Assembly (NCBI GenBank): GCA_947452905.1
Contig: CANGEP010000003.1
Span: 186,001-250,000 of the forward strand
Length of the DNA stretch: 64,000 nt
Source of the DNA: Bacteroidota bacterium
GTDB taxonomy: Bacteria > Bacteroidota > Bacteroidia > Chitinophagales > Chitinophagaceae
Reading direction: 5' to 3'
Below the pieces are notes generated by a model, which saw only the letters and a program-made list of their open reading frames with translations, was not told the DNA's origin and did no database searches. Positions within the stretch are counted from its first letter, which is position 1. Every line of letters begins with the position of its first letter. Both the position numbers and the translations under genes were made by a program. Shown one piece after another: positions 1-10,124 of this stretch.

Positions 1-579
1 CCTATAACCAATGAGGATACAAAATCATTTTTACAAAAATTATTATCTGACAATAATCAAATTTCCGAATTAATACATTCATTACTCATTTTATCCAAAA
101 ACGATAAAACTATCTCCAGTCAGGAGCAAATGAATCGGATAGATGAAATTATTTATGATTGTATCGAAAAAATAAACTCACTTTATCCAGAATGTAAAGT
201 GTATTTTGATATCGAAATTGAAAATGAAGCCGATGAAATAAAAGAATTAAGGGGAAGTAAAAGTTTACTTGAAATTGCTTTTATCAATTTAATTAAAAAT
301 GCTTTTATTTATAGTAATAATCAAGAAGTACATATTTTAATTGTACAAAAGCAAAACGAAATCCAATGCATCATCACCAATACTGGTAAACAAATAAATG
401 AAGCCGATCAAAAGCGTTTGTTTGAACCTTTTATGAGAGGTCAAAATTCAACAGGTATTTCTGGATTTGGTTTAGGTTTAAGAATTGTAGAAAGAATTGT
501 TCATTTACATAAAGGCACTATTCAATACAGGTCCTTTGACACTCATTGGAATGAGTTTATGTTAAGATTTTCTCTTTAA
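1..579 (+). CDS. Sensor histidine kinase, C-terminal part (partial at left edge)
   Basis: The reading frame is open from base 1, so the N-terminus lies outside the window; the first ATG at 130 is internal. The visible 192 residues hold the second dimerisation helix (around ELIHSLLILSKND) and a complete HATPase_c domain: N box FINLIKNAF, G1-like NTGKQI, F box LFEPF and G2 box GFGLGLRIVERIV. It would autophosphorylate on a histidine upstream of the window and pass the phosphate to a response regulator. It sits 73 bp upstream of a CzcCBA-type efflux operon on the same strand, so a CzcS/CusS-like metal sensor is the natural inference. The sensor domain cannot be seen, so the ligand is unknown. 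Confidence 0.88.
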   Translation, partial: PITNEDTKSFLQKLLSDNNQISELIHSLLILSKNDKTISSQEQMNRIDEIIYDCIEKINSLYPECKVYFDIEIENEADEIKELRGSKSLLEIAFINLIKNAFIYSNNQEVHILIVQKQNEIQCIITNTGKQINEADQKRLFEPFMRGQNSTGISGFGLGLRIVERIVHLHKGTIQYRSFDTHWNEFMLRFSL

Positions 580-652
580 GCTAATTTTAAGGTTCTTTTA
601 AGGAGAACTAAAGTCAAAGCTTTCAACTTTGCTATACAATACTTATTGAACC

Positions 653-1903
653 ATGTTAAGACCTATTTTGATTGCTAATCTATTGTTTATAAGCATTTTA
701 GTAAATGCTCAAACTGCTGTAACGCTTGATCAGTGTGAACAAAAGTTTATACAAAAGAATTTAAATTTATTAGCTGCTCAGTATAATTTAGATGCTACTA
801 AAGCTTTAGTTGTACAAGCAAAAATTTGGGATAATCCTTATTTAAGTACCGAATTAAATGCCAGCAACCCCCAAAATGGGAAGTATTTTGATATTGGTAA
901 TTCGGGTCAAAAAGCAGCTGCCATTCAACAGCTCATTTTATTGGGTGGGAAAAGAAAAAATCAAATTGAAATCGCCAAAACAAATCAAGCGCTCGCCGAA
1001 TTAGATTTACAAGACTTACTTCGTAATTTAAAATTTGCCTTAAGACAATCCTATTACACGCTCTATTTTAATAATGAAAAAATAGAAACTATTAATATCC
1101 AAATTAATAATTTAGACACATTGGTAAAAGCGTATGGTGTTCAATCTAATAAAGGGAATGTGCCTATCAAAGACTATTTACGCTTACAATCATTACTCTT
1201 GGATTTGAAAAATGACAAAATGGAATTGGTAAAAGATAATATTGAACAGCAATCTAGTTTGCATGTTTTATTATCAGACAGTAATGATATTAAACCTGTT
1301 TTATCTAAAGATTATTTAAGCAAGTTTATGCATACCAATCAAATTCGTTTAGCTGACTTGGAACAAATGGCCCTAATAGAAAGACCAGATTTTAATAAAA
1401 ATATACAAACTGTTAGAGCGACGGAGTTAAATGTAAAACTTCAAAAAGCAAATCGTGTTCCAGATGTTACAGTAGGTTCCTCTTGGGATCAGCATGGAGG
1501 TGCTTTTAATAATCAAGTAAACTTAACACTTGGATTACCATTGCCATTATGGAATCGTAATCAGGGAAATATTAAATACGCCTCATCTATGTATGAGCAG
1601 TCAAAAGTAAATCAACAATCAGAATCGGTTCAACTGCAATCAGAAGTGATTGCTAATTATAAAAAATGGGTGGAAGCCAAAAACAACTTTGCACAAATTT
1701 CCCTAACCAATTTTGATAGCTATCAAACAGTATATCAATCTATTGTTGATAATTTCAAAAAAGGGAATATCAGTATTTTAGAATTCACCGATTTCTTAGA
1801 AAGCTATAATCAAATGAGGTCGCATTATAATACACTTACAAAAAATATGGTATTAACAGCTGAAGCATTAAATACGGTAGTAAATAAAGAACTTTTTAAA
1901 TAA
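653..1903 (+). CDS. czcC: Outer-membrane efflux channel of a CzcCBA-type RND system
   Basis: This is a TolC-family outer-membrane channel of 416 aa, a usual length. A signal peptide ending LVNAQ is followed by long alternating helical and strand segments typical of the OEP family (LDQCEQKFIQKNLNLLAAQYNLDA at the N-terminus is the usual first repeat). It starts a tight operon: the adaptor gene begins 7 bp downstream and the RND pump follows. It would form the outer-membrane exit duct for metal cations pumped by the 3029 gene. The family is clear; the CzcC name is inferred from the CzcA signature in the pump. A weak -7-like CAACTTTG lies at 624-631. Confidence 0.9.
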   Translation: MLRPILIANLLFISILVNAQTAVTLDQCEQKFIQKNLNLLAAQYNLDATKALVVQAKIWDNPYLSTELNASNPQNGKYFDIGNSGQKAAAIQQLILLGGKRKNQIEIAKTNQALAELDLQDLLRNLKFALRQSYYTLYFNNEKIETINIQINNLDTLVKAYGVQSNKGNVPIKDYLRLQSLLLDLKNDKMELVKDNIEQQSSLHVLLSDSNDIKPVLSKDYLSKFMHTNQIRLADLEQMALIERPDFNKNIQTVRATELNVKLQKANRVPDVTVGSSWDQHGGAFNNQVNLTLGLPLPLWNRNQGNIKYASSMYEQSKVNQQSESVQLQSEVIANYKKWVEAKNNFAQISLTNFDSYQTVYQSIVDNFKKGNISILEFTDFLESYNQMRSHYNTLTKNMVLTAEALNTVVNKELFK

Positions 1904-1910
1904 ATTTTAA

Positions 1911-2996
1911 ATGAAAAATAGCACATTAATTAAACTATTTATTTTAGTAGTAACTATTTCTAGTTGCCAAACAAATCCAGAGGTAAAACAAATTAAGGAA
2001 GGTTATGTGATGAGCAATAAAATGTTATCTACTAGTAGTTTTACTGAAGTAGTAAGCGATCAACTCAAAAATGAATTAAGTTTTTTTGGCAAAATTACCG
2101 CCGATAATAAAAAGTTAATCGAAGTGTATCCAGTTGTAGGGGGGAATGTTACTAAAGTATTTGTAGAGTTAGGGGATTATGTAAAAAAAGGTCAACTACT
2201 CGCTACAATACGAAGTACCGAAGTGGCTGGATATGAAAAAGATCTTGAAGATGCCAAAAATGATGTAATTGTTAAAAAGAATAATTACAAAGTAGCTCAA
2301 GAATTATTTGAAGGAAAATTGAACGCCGAAAGAGATGTGATAGAATCTAAAAGTGAGTATGAAAAAGCCTTATCACAATTAAATAGAATTCAAGAAACCT
2401 ATCGTATATATAATATGAATAAAGGGGCAATCTATGAAGTGCGTGCTCCTATGAGTGGTTTCATTATCGAAAAAAAGATTAATGAGGATATGTTATTGAG
2501 AAACGATCGTACCGATAACATTTTTGATATTGCTGAAATTAATGATGTTTGGGCGGTAGCCAATATCAATGAAACTGATATTAATAAAGTAAAAGTGGGT
2601 ATTGATGCCGAAGTAACTACATTAACCTATCCCGATAAAGTTTTTAAAGGGCGTTTAGATAAAATTTTTAATGTGATTGATCCAGAAACCAAAGCAATGA
2701 AGGCCATCATAAAATTAAATAATGCCAATTTTATTTTAAAGCCTGAAATGAGTGCCACTATAAAATTGTCTTATAAAGAAGATAAGCAAATGCTCATAGT
2801 ACCCTCTTCTGCTATCATTTTTGATAAAAGCAAAAATTATGTAATGGTATATAAAGATCGAACACATATTGATACACGTCAAATTGAAGTATTTAGACAA
2901 GTAGGTGATATTACCTATATCAGTGCAGGTTTAGTAAAAGGTGAAAAAATTATGACTCAAAATCAATTATTGGTTTACGATGCATTAAATGATTAG
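1911..2996 (+). CDS. czcB: RND periplasmic adaptor (CzcB/CusB-type lipoprotein)
   Basis: This 361-aa membrane-fusion protein bridges the inner-membrane pump and the outer-membrane channel. Its N-terminus is a lipoprotein signal with lipobox ISSC, so it is probably anchored by lipid to the inner membrane. A barrel-sandwich half-motif (VYPVVGGNVTKVFVELGDYV), a coiled-coil hairpin (about residues 118-165) and the second half-motif (VRAPMSGFIIEKKI) follow in the usual order, then beta-barrel and membrane-proximal domains. It lacks an obvious His-rich N-terminal metal-binding extension. It lies 7 bp after the channel gene and 32 bp before the pump gene, consistent with one transcript. Confidence 0.92.
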   Translation: MKNSTLIKLFILVVTISSCQTNPEVKQIKEGYVMSNKMLSTSSFTEVVSDQLKNELSFFGKITADNKKLIEVYPVVGGNVTKVFVELGDYVKKGQLLATIRSTEVAGYEKDLEDAKNDVIVKKNNYKVAQELFEGKLNAERDVIESKSEYEKALSQLNRIQETYRIYNMNKGAIYEVRAPMSGFIIEKKINEDMLLRNDRTDNIFDIAEINDVWAVANINETDINKVKVGIDAEVTTLTYPDKVFKGRLDKIFNVIDPETKAMKAIIKLNNANFILKPEMSATIKLSYKEDKQMLIVPSSAIIFDKSKNYVMVYKDRTHIDTRQIEVFRQVGDITYISAGLVKGEKIMTQNQLLVYDALND

Positions 2997-3028
2997 TTGA
3001 GTTTATTTTTCCCATTAACATTATTTCT

Positions 3029-6000
3029 ATGAACAAGTTTATAAAAAATATTATTGCCTTTTCGCTAAAAAATAAAGCCTTTACTTTTTTTTGGGTGGGC
3101 ATTTTAGTGGTGGCAGGGTTTATTGCATTTAAAACAATGCCCATTGAGGCTTTCCCTGATGTCACCAACACACAAATTATTATAGTTACACAATGGAATG
3201 GCAGAAGTGCCGAAGAAATTGAGCGTTTTGTTACTACGCCTATTGAAATTGCCATGAACTCGGTACAGAAAAAGACAAGTGTACGTAGTATTACTATGTT
3301 TGGTTTATCTGTAATCAAAATCATATTTGACGACGATGTGGAGGACTTCTTTGCAAGGCAACAGGTGAATAATCAATTACGCACTATTTCTTTACCAGAT
3401 GGAGTAGATCCCGATGTGCAGCCTCCTTATGGTCCTACTGGAGAAATATTTAGATATGTTTTAAAATCAGATACCAGAGATACTCGCGAATTATTAACCT
3501 TACAAACCTGGGTCATTGATCGACAATTAAGATCGGTGCCAGGCGTGGCCGACTTAGTAGCATTTGGAGGACAAGAAAAGACCTATGAAGTAAGTGTAGA
3601 TCCAGTAAAATTGGCAAAATACAATATTACTCCCTTGCAAGTATATGAAGCAGTGAGTCAAAGTAATGTGAATGTAGGAGGTGATGTAATTGAAAAAAAC
3701 AAACAGGCCTATGTAGTGCGTGGGGTGGGATTATTAAAATCCTCCAATGATATTGAAAATATTATAGTGGACCAGGAGCATGGCAATCCAGTACTAGTTA
3801 AAAATGTAGCATCTGTTATTCAGAGTTCTATGCCAAGAGTGGGTCAAGTAGGTTTAAATGATAAAGATGATGTGGTTGAAGGTATTGTAGTAATGCGTAA
3901 AGGTGAAAACCCCAAAGAAGTTCTAGCTCGTGTAAAGGATAAAATTCAGAATTTAAATGAACATGTATTACCCAAGGATGTAAAAATGCAAACCTTTTAT
4001 GACCGTGATAATCTCATGGATTATACTACTCATACGGTAATGCATAATATGTTAGAAGGTATCATTTTTGTAACGGTGATCGTGTTTTTGTTTATGGCCG
4101 ATTGGAGAACCACCGTTACTGTTTCTATCATTATTCCTTTATCGCTTTTGTTTGCATTTTTATGCTTGCACTTAAAAGGAATGTCGGCCAATTTATTATC
4201 CTTGGGCGCGGTAGATTTTGGAATCATTATTGACGGAGCAGTGGTGATGGTGGAAGGACTATTTGTAGCCTTAGATCATATCGCTCATAAAAGAGGAATG
4301 GATGCTTATAATAAATTAGCCATTGGAAGTGTTATTAAAAAAACAGGAACAGGTTTAGGTAAAGCTATTTTCTTTTCTAAATTAATTATCATCACTGCCT
4401 TACTTCCTATTTTCTCATTTCAGAAAGTAGAAGGAAAAATGTTTTCACCACTTGCTTATACATTGGGTTTTGCTTTATTAGGTGCCTTGTTATTTACTTT
4501 AACCTTAGTACCTGTGTTATGTCATATTCTTTTAGATAAGAATGTAAAAGAAAAGAACAATCGATTTGTAAATTTTTGGAATAATGGTGTTAAAAAAGGA
4601 TTTACTTGGACGTTTAAAAATAAAAAAATTACGCTTATTGGTTCATTCGCTTTTATGGCCATCACATTTTTTTCGGCTAGCTTTTTAGGTACCGAATTTT
4701 TACCTCAATTAAACGAAGGTGCTTTGTGGGTAGAAGCTAAATTTCCAATGAGTCAATCACTACCAGAAACCGTTCAAAAAACAGCCATACTTCGTAAGGA
4801 GTTGCAGCAGTTTCCAGAAGTAAACGGTGTATTATCACAAGTGGGAAGAAGCAATGATGGAACAGATCCTAGCGGTTTTTATTATGTGCAAATGCAAGTA
4901 AATTTAAAGCCTAAAGAAGATTGGAAACGAAAATTATCCATGGATGATTTAGTGAGAGAGATGGACGATTCATTAAGCAAATATCAAGGCATTGGTTATA
5001 ATTATTCACAACCCATTATTGATAATGTTGCCGAAGCAGTAGCGGGTATTAATGCTTCGAATGCAGTAAAAATTTATGGGGATGATTTAGAAAAATTGGA
5101 TCAAATTGCCAATGAGGTAATTAAACAAATAGAAGGGGTAAGAGGGATTAAGGATGTGGGTATTTTAAGAAATGTGGGACAGCCAGAATTAAGCGTTATT
5201 TTAGATAGAGAAAAAATGGCTGCCTATGGAGTTAAAGTGGGTGATGCACAAGCCGTGTTAGAAATGGCAGTGGGTGGTAAAACAGCTACTGAAAAATATG
5301 AAGGAGAGAAAAAATTTGCAGTACGTGTAAGATATATGGAAGAGTTTCGTAAAAACGAAAAAGACATTGGTGAATTAAAAGTGCCAACGATGCAAGGCGC
5401 TAAAATTCCGCTTAAACAGATTGCCACTATTCAAAAATTAACGGGTCCTGCATTTATTTATAGAGACAATACCAAACGTTTTATTGGTGTTAAGTTTTCG
5501 GTTCGAGATAGAGACTTAGGAGGTACCATTGCTGAGGCTCAAAAAAATGTAGCTGATCATATTAAACTACCCGATGGGTATTCAGTGGGTTGGACAGGTG
5601 AGTTTGAAAATCAAGTACGTGCAAGTAATAGATTAGGTCAAATGGTACCGGTAAGCTTAATTGGTATTTTCATTTTGCTATTTATCATGTTTGGGAACAT
5701 AAAAGATTCTTTACTGGTTTTAACCAATGTACCTTTTGCTATTATTGGGGGTATTATTGCGCTTCATTTAACGGGCATCAATTTTGGTATTTCGGCGGGA
5801 GTAGGTTTTATTGCTTTATTTGGAATTTGTATCCAAAATGGGGTCATACTTATTTCAGAATTTCACAATAATTTAAAACTTAAATTAACGTTGAATGAAT
5901 CCATCTTTAAAGCGGTGATCGTTAGAACAAGACCTGTTGTTATGACGGCTCTAATGGCTTCGATAGGATTAATGCCTGCCGCTATAAGTACAGGTATAGG

Positions 6001-6133
6001 ATCTGAATCTCAAAAGCCCTTAGCGGTGGTAATTATTGGAGGATTGGTAACAGCTACAGTGATGACCTTACTTGTATTCCCTATCATATTTTGGATTTTT
6101 AACCGAAAGCAAAACGAAGAAGCTTTACAATAA
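3029..6133 (+). CDS. czcA: CzcA-type heavy-metal RND efflux pump
   Basis: This proton-driven inner-membrane pump of 1034 aa has the full RND length with two 6-TM halves and two large periplasmic loops. In TM4 the proton-relay signature reads DFGIIIDGAVVMVE, with D396, D402 and E409. This spacing matches the D402/D408/E415 triad of Cupriavidus CzcA and the HME1-3 (Zn/Co/Cd/Ni) class rather than the Cu/Ag CusA class. With the two upstream genes it forms a complete CzcCBA-type tripartite exporter, and the kinase fragment upstream may control it. Divalent-cation export is well supported; the exact metal is inference. Confidence 0.95.
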   Translation: MNKFIKNIIAFSLKNKAFTFFWVGILVVAGFIAFKTMPIEAFPDVTNTQIIIVTQWNGRSAEEIERFVTTPIEIAMNSVQKKTSVRSITMFGLSVIKIIFDDDVEDFFARQQVNNQLRTISLPDGVDPDVQPPYGPTGEIFRYVLKSDTRDTRELLTLQTWVIDRQLRSVPGVADLVAFGGQEKTYEVSVDPVKLAKYNITPLQVYEAVSQSNVNVGGDVIEKNKQAYVVRGVGLLKSSNDIENIIVDQEHGNPVLVKNVASVIQSSMPRVGQVGLNDKDDVVEGIVVMRKGENPKEVLARVKDKIQNLNEHVLPKDVKMQTFYDRDNLMDYTTHTVMHNMLEGIIFVTVIVFLFMADWRTTVTVSIIIPLSLLFAFLCLHLKGMSANLLSLGAVDFGIIIDGAVVMVEGLFVALDHIAHKRGMDAYNKLAIGSVIKKTGTGLGKAIFFSKLIIITALLPIFSFQKVEGKMFSPLAYTLGFALLGALLFTLTLVPVLCHILLDKNVKEKNNRFVNFWNNGVKKGFTWTFKNKKITLIGSFAFMAITFFSASFLGTEFLPQLNEGALWVEAKFPMSQSLPETVQKTAILRKELQQFPEVNGVLSQVGRSNDGTDPSGFYYVQMQVNLKPKEDWKRKLSMDDLVREMDDSLSKYQGIGYNYSQPIIDNVAEAVAGINASNAVKIYGDDLEKLDQIANEVIKQIEGVRGIKDVGILRNVGQPELSVILDREKMAAYGVKVGDAQAVLEMAVGGKTATEKYEGEKKFAVRVRYMEEFRKNEKDIGELKVPTMQGAKIPLKQIATIQKLTGPAFIYRDNTKRFIGVKFSVRDRDLGGTIAEAQKNVADHIKLPDGYSVGWTGEFENQVRASNRLGQMVPVSLIGIFILLFIMFGNIKDSLLVLTNVPFAIIGGIIALHLTGINFGISAGVGFIALFGICIQNGVILISEFHNNLKLKLTLNESIFKAVIVRTRPVVMTALMASIGLMPAAISTGIGSESQKPLAVVIIGGLVTATVMTLLVFPIIFWIFNRKQNEEALQ

Positions 6134-6154
6134 ATTAACGCCCTCTATCTAGTA

Positions 6155-6162
6155 TAATTTTG
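6155..6162 (+). promoter_or_regulatory. Candidate -7 box for the emrAB-tolC operon
   Basis: TAATTTTG matches the Bacteroidota -7 consensus TAnnTTTG and lies in the 71-bp gap after the RND operon, 42 nt before the start at 6205. No clear TTTG -33 element is seen at the expected spacing, so this is a weak call. Confidence 0.35.
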
Positions 6163-6204
6163 TTAATTTGCAGCCTTAATTCAACATCATTATAATTCAT
6201 ACAG

Positions 6205-7242
6205 ATGGAGCAAGAAAACAATCAAAAAAAGGCCACAATTAGAAAAGTTATTATTAGTGTTTTATTAATCGTAGCCTTGTATTTTGGAGTAAAGAAAATT
6301 GCCTTTACTTTAACCCACGAAACCACTGATAATGCACAAGTAGAAACTTCAATTGTGCCTGTATTAGCCCGCATTTCTGGCTATGTTAAAACAGTTGTCG
6401 TAAAAGATTACGATTCTGTAAATGCCAATCAACAAGTGGTTGAATTAGATGATGCAGAATTACAAATGCAATTGGTAGAGCAAAAAGCCGATCTACAACA
6501 ATCAATGGCAGATGTGTCTAATGCAAAAGCACAATTGGCCAATGCAATTTTGTCATTACAAAATAATAAAGGAGCCATTCAATTAAAAAGCATTCGTCAG
6601 TCCAAGGCGACCAATGATTTTACGCGCGATCAAAATTTGTTTAAAGAACAAGCAATTACAAAAAAACAATTAGACGAATCTGAATTTCAATTGGCTGCTG
6701 CCAACCAAGAGGCGGTTAACGCGCAAACTGAATATGCTACTGCGAATAATCGTATCGCTGTTTTAAGAGAAAATGTAAATAGAGCCAATGCCTTAATTCA
6801 AATGAAAGAGGCAAAAATTAAAGAAACAGAATTAAAACTTTCTTATACAAAAATTACTACACCTAGTGCTGGAAAAATAGGTAAGAAAAATATTAGTATC
6901 GGACAATTTGTACAAGCGGGTACACCCCTATTTTCGATTGTAAATGATAGCAGCTATTGGATTGTAGCCAATTTTAAAGAAAGTCAACTAGAGAGTTTAG
7001 AGGAAGGCAAAAAAGTAAAAGTTCGTTTAGACGCTTTTCCTGATCTAGCCATAGAAGGAACCATTGCTAGTTTAAGTGATGCTACTGGTGCTAAATTTTC
7101 TTTGTTACCTCCCGATAACTCCAGTGGTAATTTTATAAAAGTTACACAAAGGATTCCCGTAAAAATTTCGATCAACAATCAAGCTGCTTTTAAAGATAAA
7201 TTAAGAGCAGGCATGAGTGTATTTATCACCGTTGACAAATAG
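6205..7242 (+). CDS. emrA: EmrA-type membrane fusion protein
   Basis: This HlyD/EmrA-family adaptor has 345 aa. One N-terminal TM segment (about residues 16-35) anchors it in the inner membrane. The periplasmic part has the split lipoyl domain (VVVKDYDSVNANQQVVELDD), a long coiled coil (about 80-205) and a beta-barrel starting near GQFVQAGTPLFSIV. It would link the MFS pump encoded 5 bp downstream to the TolC-like channel encoded next in the operon. This is the usual order of DHA2 tripartite systems. Substrates cannot be read from sequence; hydrophobic drugs or toxic acids are typical of the family. Confidence 0.92.
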   Translation: MEQENNQKKATIRKVIISVLLIVALYFGVKKIAFTLTHETTDNAQVETSIVPVLARISGYVKTVVVKDYDSVNANQQVVELDDAELQMQLVEQKADLQQSMADVSNAKAQLANAILSLQNNKGAIQLKSIRQSKATNDFTRDQNLFKEQAITKKQLDESEFQLAAANQEAVNAQTEYATANNRIAVLRENVNRANALIQMKEAKIKETELKLSYTKITTPSAGKIGKKNISIGQFVQAGTPLFSIVNDSSYWIVANFKESQLESLEEGKKVKVRLDAFPDLAIEGTIASLSDATGAKFSLLPPDNSSGNFIKVTQRIPVKISINNQAAFKDKLRAGMSVFITVDK

Positions 7243-7247
7243 TTTAC

Positions 7248-8825
7248 ATGGCAACCCCTAAAGGATTCGCAAGAGCCATAATTGTAATTACAACCGTATC
7301 AGCTGCTATTATGGAGCTGATAGATACTTCGATTGTAAACGTAGCCCTTACCGATATTTCGGGAAGCTTAGGTGTTAGCATTGAAGATATTAGTTGGGTG
7401 ATTACTTCTTATGCGATTGCCAATGTAATTATTATTCCTTTAACAGGATTTTTAGCCGAATACTTTGGACGTAAAAATTATTACATCGTTTCCATGATCA
7501 TCTTTACGGCCGCCTCCTATCTCTGTGGGCAGTCGGATAGTTTAGTAGAACTTATTATTTGGCGATTTGTGCAAGGGGTTGGTGGAGGCGCACTCTTATC
7601 AACTTCTCAAGCTATTTTATTTGATGCTTTCGAACCCAAGGAAAGGCCTATGGCTGCTGGTTTATTTGGCATGGGTATTGTACTTGGTCCCACACTTGGT
7701 CCTACTTTAGGGGGATGGATCATAGAGCATAATAGCTGGCCTTTAATCTTCATGATTAATATTCCCATTGGTATTATAGCTACTTTTTTATCTTTCACAT
7801 TTATTGAAAAGAAAGAGGGAGAAGGTAAGGGCAAGAAAGATATAAAAATTGATTACACAGGTATCATGCTGCTGGCAGTGGGTATTGGCTGTTTACAATA
7901 TGTTTTAGAAAGAGGAGAATCCGAAGAGTGGTTTTCGAGTGAGACCATTCGTTATTGTTCTTTAATTGCGGTACTTGGATTGGGTATTTTTATTTGGTAT
8001 GAATTAAATATTAAACAACCTGCCGTTAATTTGAGAGTCTTGGGCAACCGAAATTTAGCCTTCACTACCATTTTTACTTTTGTAGCAGGCTTTGGCTTAT
8101 TTACCTCTGTATTTGTGTATCCCGTATTAGCGCAAAGGGTAATGGGTTTTACCGCCTTTGAAACGGGTATTTCATTACTGCCACCTACATTGGCAGGGGT
8201 TATTATGATGCCTATTATTGGTAAACTTATGAGTAAGGGAGTAACGCCCATTCCATTTGTAATTGTAGGCTTTACCCTTTTCTCTGTATATGCATTTTAT
8301 AGCGCTGCTATGCCACCGGATGCTGGCAAATGGGATTTCTTCTGGCCATTATTAATACGTGCTTTTGGAATTAGTATGAGCCAGCTACCCTTAATTAATC
8401 AGGCGGTGGTGGGCTTAAATCCCAAGGATTACGCATCGGGTATTTCTTTAAACAATATGATTCGTCAGTTAGGGGGTGCTTTTGGCATCGCTATTGCTAA
8501 TAACTATGTAGCACAACAATACTTTAAACATAGATCAAGTTTAATTGCCAATATGCCATCCGATGGAGCAGCTTTTAAAGAGAGAGTAGCTAGCGTTTCT
8601 CAAGGTATAGCAGCACGTACGGGTGATTTTCATGGCGCTACCCAAAAAGCCTATAAACTTATTGATATGTCTGTTGATAGACAAGCTTACTATTTATCTT
8701 ATTTAGATACTTTTCGTTTAGTAGGTATCTTTTTTTTATTAGTGATTCCTTTAGTTTCTTTTTTAAGAACACGTAAAATAACTGTTGATAAAGCTGCGAT
8801 GGAGGCTGCTGCCGAAGCGCATTAA
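7248..8825 (+). CDS. emrB: DHA2-family MFS multidrug exporter (EmrB-type)
   Basis: This 525-aa protein has about 14 predicted TM segments, the DHA2 (14-TMS) architecture. It has the MFS loop 2-3 motif A (GFLAEYFGRKN) and the antiporter motif C (GIVLGPTLGPTLGGWI) that marks drug:H+ antiporters. The N-terminus carries the acidic MELIDTSIVNVAL segment common to EmrB proteins. It follows emrA by 5 bp and precedes the channel gene by 6 bp, so all three subunits are co-transcribed. The pump moves substrate from the inner membrane into the EmrA/TolC duct. Function class is certain, substrate unknown. Confidence 0.94.
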   Translation: MATPKGFARAIIVITTVSAAIMELIDTSIVNVALTDISGSLGVSIEDISWVITSYAIANVIIIPLTGFLAEYFGRKNYYIVSMIIFTAASYLCGQSDSLVELIIWRFVQGVGGGALLSTSQAILFDAFEPKERPMAAGLFGMGIVLGPTLGPTLGGWIIEHNSWPLIFMINIPIGIIATFLSFTFIEKKEGEGKGKKDIKIDYTGIMLLAVGIGCLQYVLERGESEEWFSSETIRYCSLIAVLGLGIFIWYELNIKQPAVNLRVLGNRNLAFTTIFTFVAGFGLFTSVFVYPVLAQRVMGFTAFETGISLLPPTLAGVIMMPIIGKLMSKGVTPIPFVIVGFTLFSVYAFYSAAMPPDAGKWDFFWPLLIRAFGISMSQLPLINQAVVGLNPKDYASGISLNNMIRQLGGAFGIAIANNYVAQQYFKHRSSLIANMPSDGAAFKERVASVSQGIAARTGDFHGATQKAYKLIDMSVDRQAYYLSYLDTFRLVGIFFLLVIPLVSFLRTRKITVDKAAMEAAAEAH

Positions 8826-8831
8826 AAAAAT

Positions 8832-10121
8832 ATGAACATGAAAAAAATTATTTCTTCTTTATTCTTATTAAGTATCATGTTGAGTGCAGGTGCACAAAAC
8901 ATTGTAAATGGAGAATTAAAAGCCTTGTTACAACAATCCTTAACTTATTTTCCTAAAGTAAAAGAAGTTGAGCAATCGGTTCAATTAGCTGCAGATAGAG
9001 CAAAGCTAACCGAGCTTAATAAATATCCTGATGTTACTATTGATGCAAGTTATGCCTATGTGCAACCTAAAATTGAAGTGCCTTTTGGAGAAAAAGCGTT
9101 TCAGTTTGCACCCGAACATAATGTATCTGGCGCTTTAAATGGTTCTTATATTTTATTTGACTTTGGCCGCTTAAAAACGAATATCGAAAAATCGAAACAC
9201 GAATTAGCCACTGCTACACACGTGGCGGAGCAATTAAAAGTTAGCTTATTTACACAAGTAAGCCAATTATATTTTCAAATTGTATTTGCTAAAAAAGCAA
9301 TCGAAATTCAAAACCAAGTTTTACAATTATTGGCCGAAAATAAAACGCTATTAGAAACGCAATTAAAAAATGGCAATGCAATTCAATTAGATGTGTTAAC
9401 TATTCAAGCAAAAATTGATAACGAAGTAAATCGAAAAATTGACTTGCAAAATAATTTAGATAAATTATTGAATTTATTAAACTACGCTACAGGGGCTAAA
9501 AATATTAAAGAAGGTGAACTAAAGTTAAATGTAAAATCTTACACCTACGATGAAGCTTTTCAGTTTGCTTTAGCACATAATCCTACTTTAGCCATTGCAA
9601 GAGACAAAGTAAATATTTCTAAAGCGGATGTTGAAATTAGCAAAATAGGACTTAAGCCTACAGTAGGTTTAAAGGCAAGTGTAGGTTCTAGAAATGGATA
9701 TTTGCCGGCTATTAATGACCCAAGATTCAATTACAATGCAGGTATTGGCTTTTCGGTGCCTTTATTTAATGGAGGTAAAACAAGACAACAAATTAAAATA
9801 CAAGAACAGGGTTTAGCTTTAAGTGAAACCAATATTGCCGTAATAATACATGATACTGAAAAAGATATTCAGGGCGCTTTAATTGATATTACTAGCAATC
9901 AAAATAGAATTAAAAATGCCGCCACACAAATTGAGCAAGCAAGTTTGGTTCAAAAATTAAGTGTAGCAAAATTAAAAAATGGCACTGCTACTCCTATCGA
10001 AATAACATCGGCTAATGCAGATTATCAAAAAGCCTTATTAAATCAATTGCTATATCAATTTCAATTATGCAATGCTCAATTAGAACTTGCCAAAGCTATT
10101 GGTTTAGAAATTATTGAGTAA
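8832..10121 (+). CDS. TolC-family outer-membrane channel of the EmrAB system
   Basis: This TolC-like channel has 429 aa with a signal peptide ending SAGAQ. Two OEP repeats are visible, each with long helical stretches ending in the barrel strands (ALNGSYILFDFGRLKTNIEK and later GIGFSVPLFNGGKTRQQIKI). It is the last gene of the emrAB operon, separated by 6 bp from the pump gene. It is distinct from the channel at 653, so each exporter here brings its own outer-membrane component. The gene ends 3 bp before a convergent NIPSNAP gene; no terminator hairpin was seen between them. Confidence 0.92.
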   Translation: MNMKKIISSLFLLSIMLSAGAQNIVNGELKALLQQSLTYFPKVKEVEQSVQLAADRAKLTELNKYPDVTIDASYAYVQPKIEVPFGEKAFQFAPEHNVSGALNGSYILFDFGRLKTNIEKSKHELATATHVAEQLKVSLFTQVSQLYFQIVFAKKAIEIQNQVLQLLAENKTLLETQLKNGNAIQLDVLTIQAKIDNEVNRKIDLQNNLDKLLNLLNYATGAKNIKEGELKLNVKSYTYDEAFQFALAHNPTLAIARDKVNISKADVEISKIGLKPTVGLKASVGSRNGYLPAINDPRFNYNAGIGFSVPLFNGGKTRQQIKIQEQGLALSETNIAVIIHDTEKDIQGALIDITSNQNRIKNAATQIEQASLVQKLSVAKLKNGTATPIEITSANADYQKALLNQLLYQFQLCNAQLELAKAIGLEIIE

Positions 10122-10124
10122 GTT

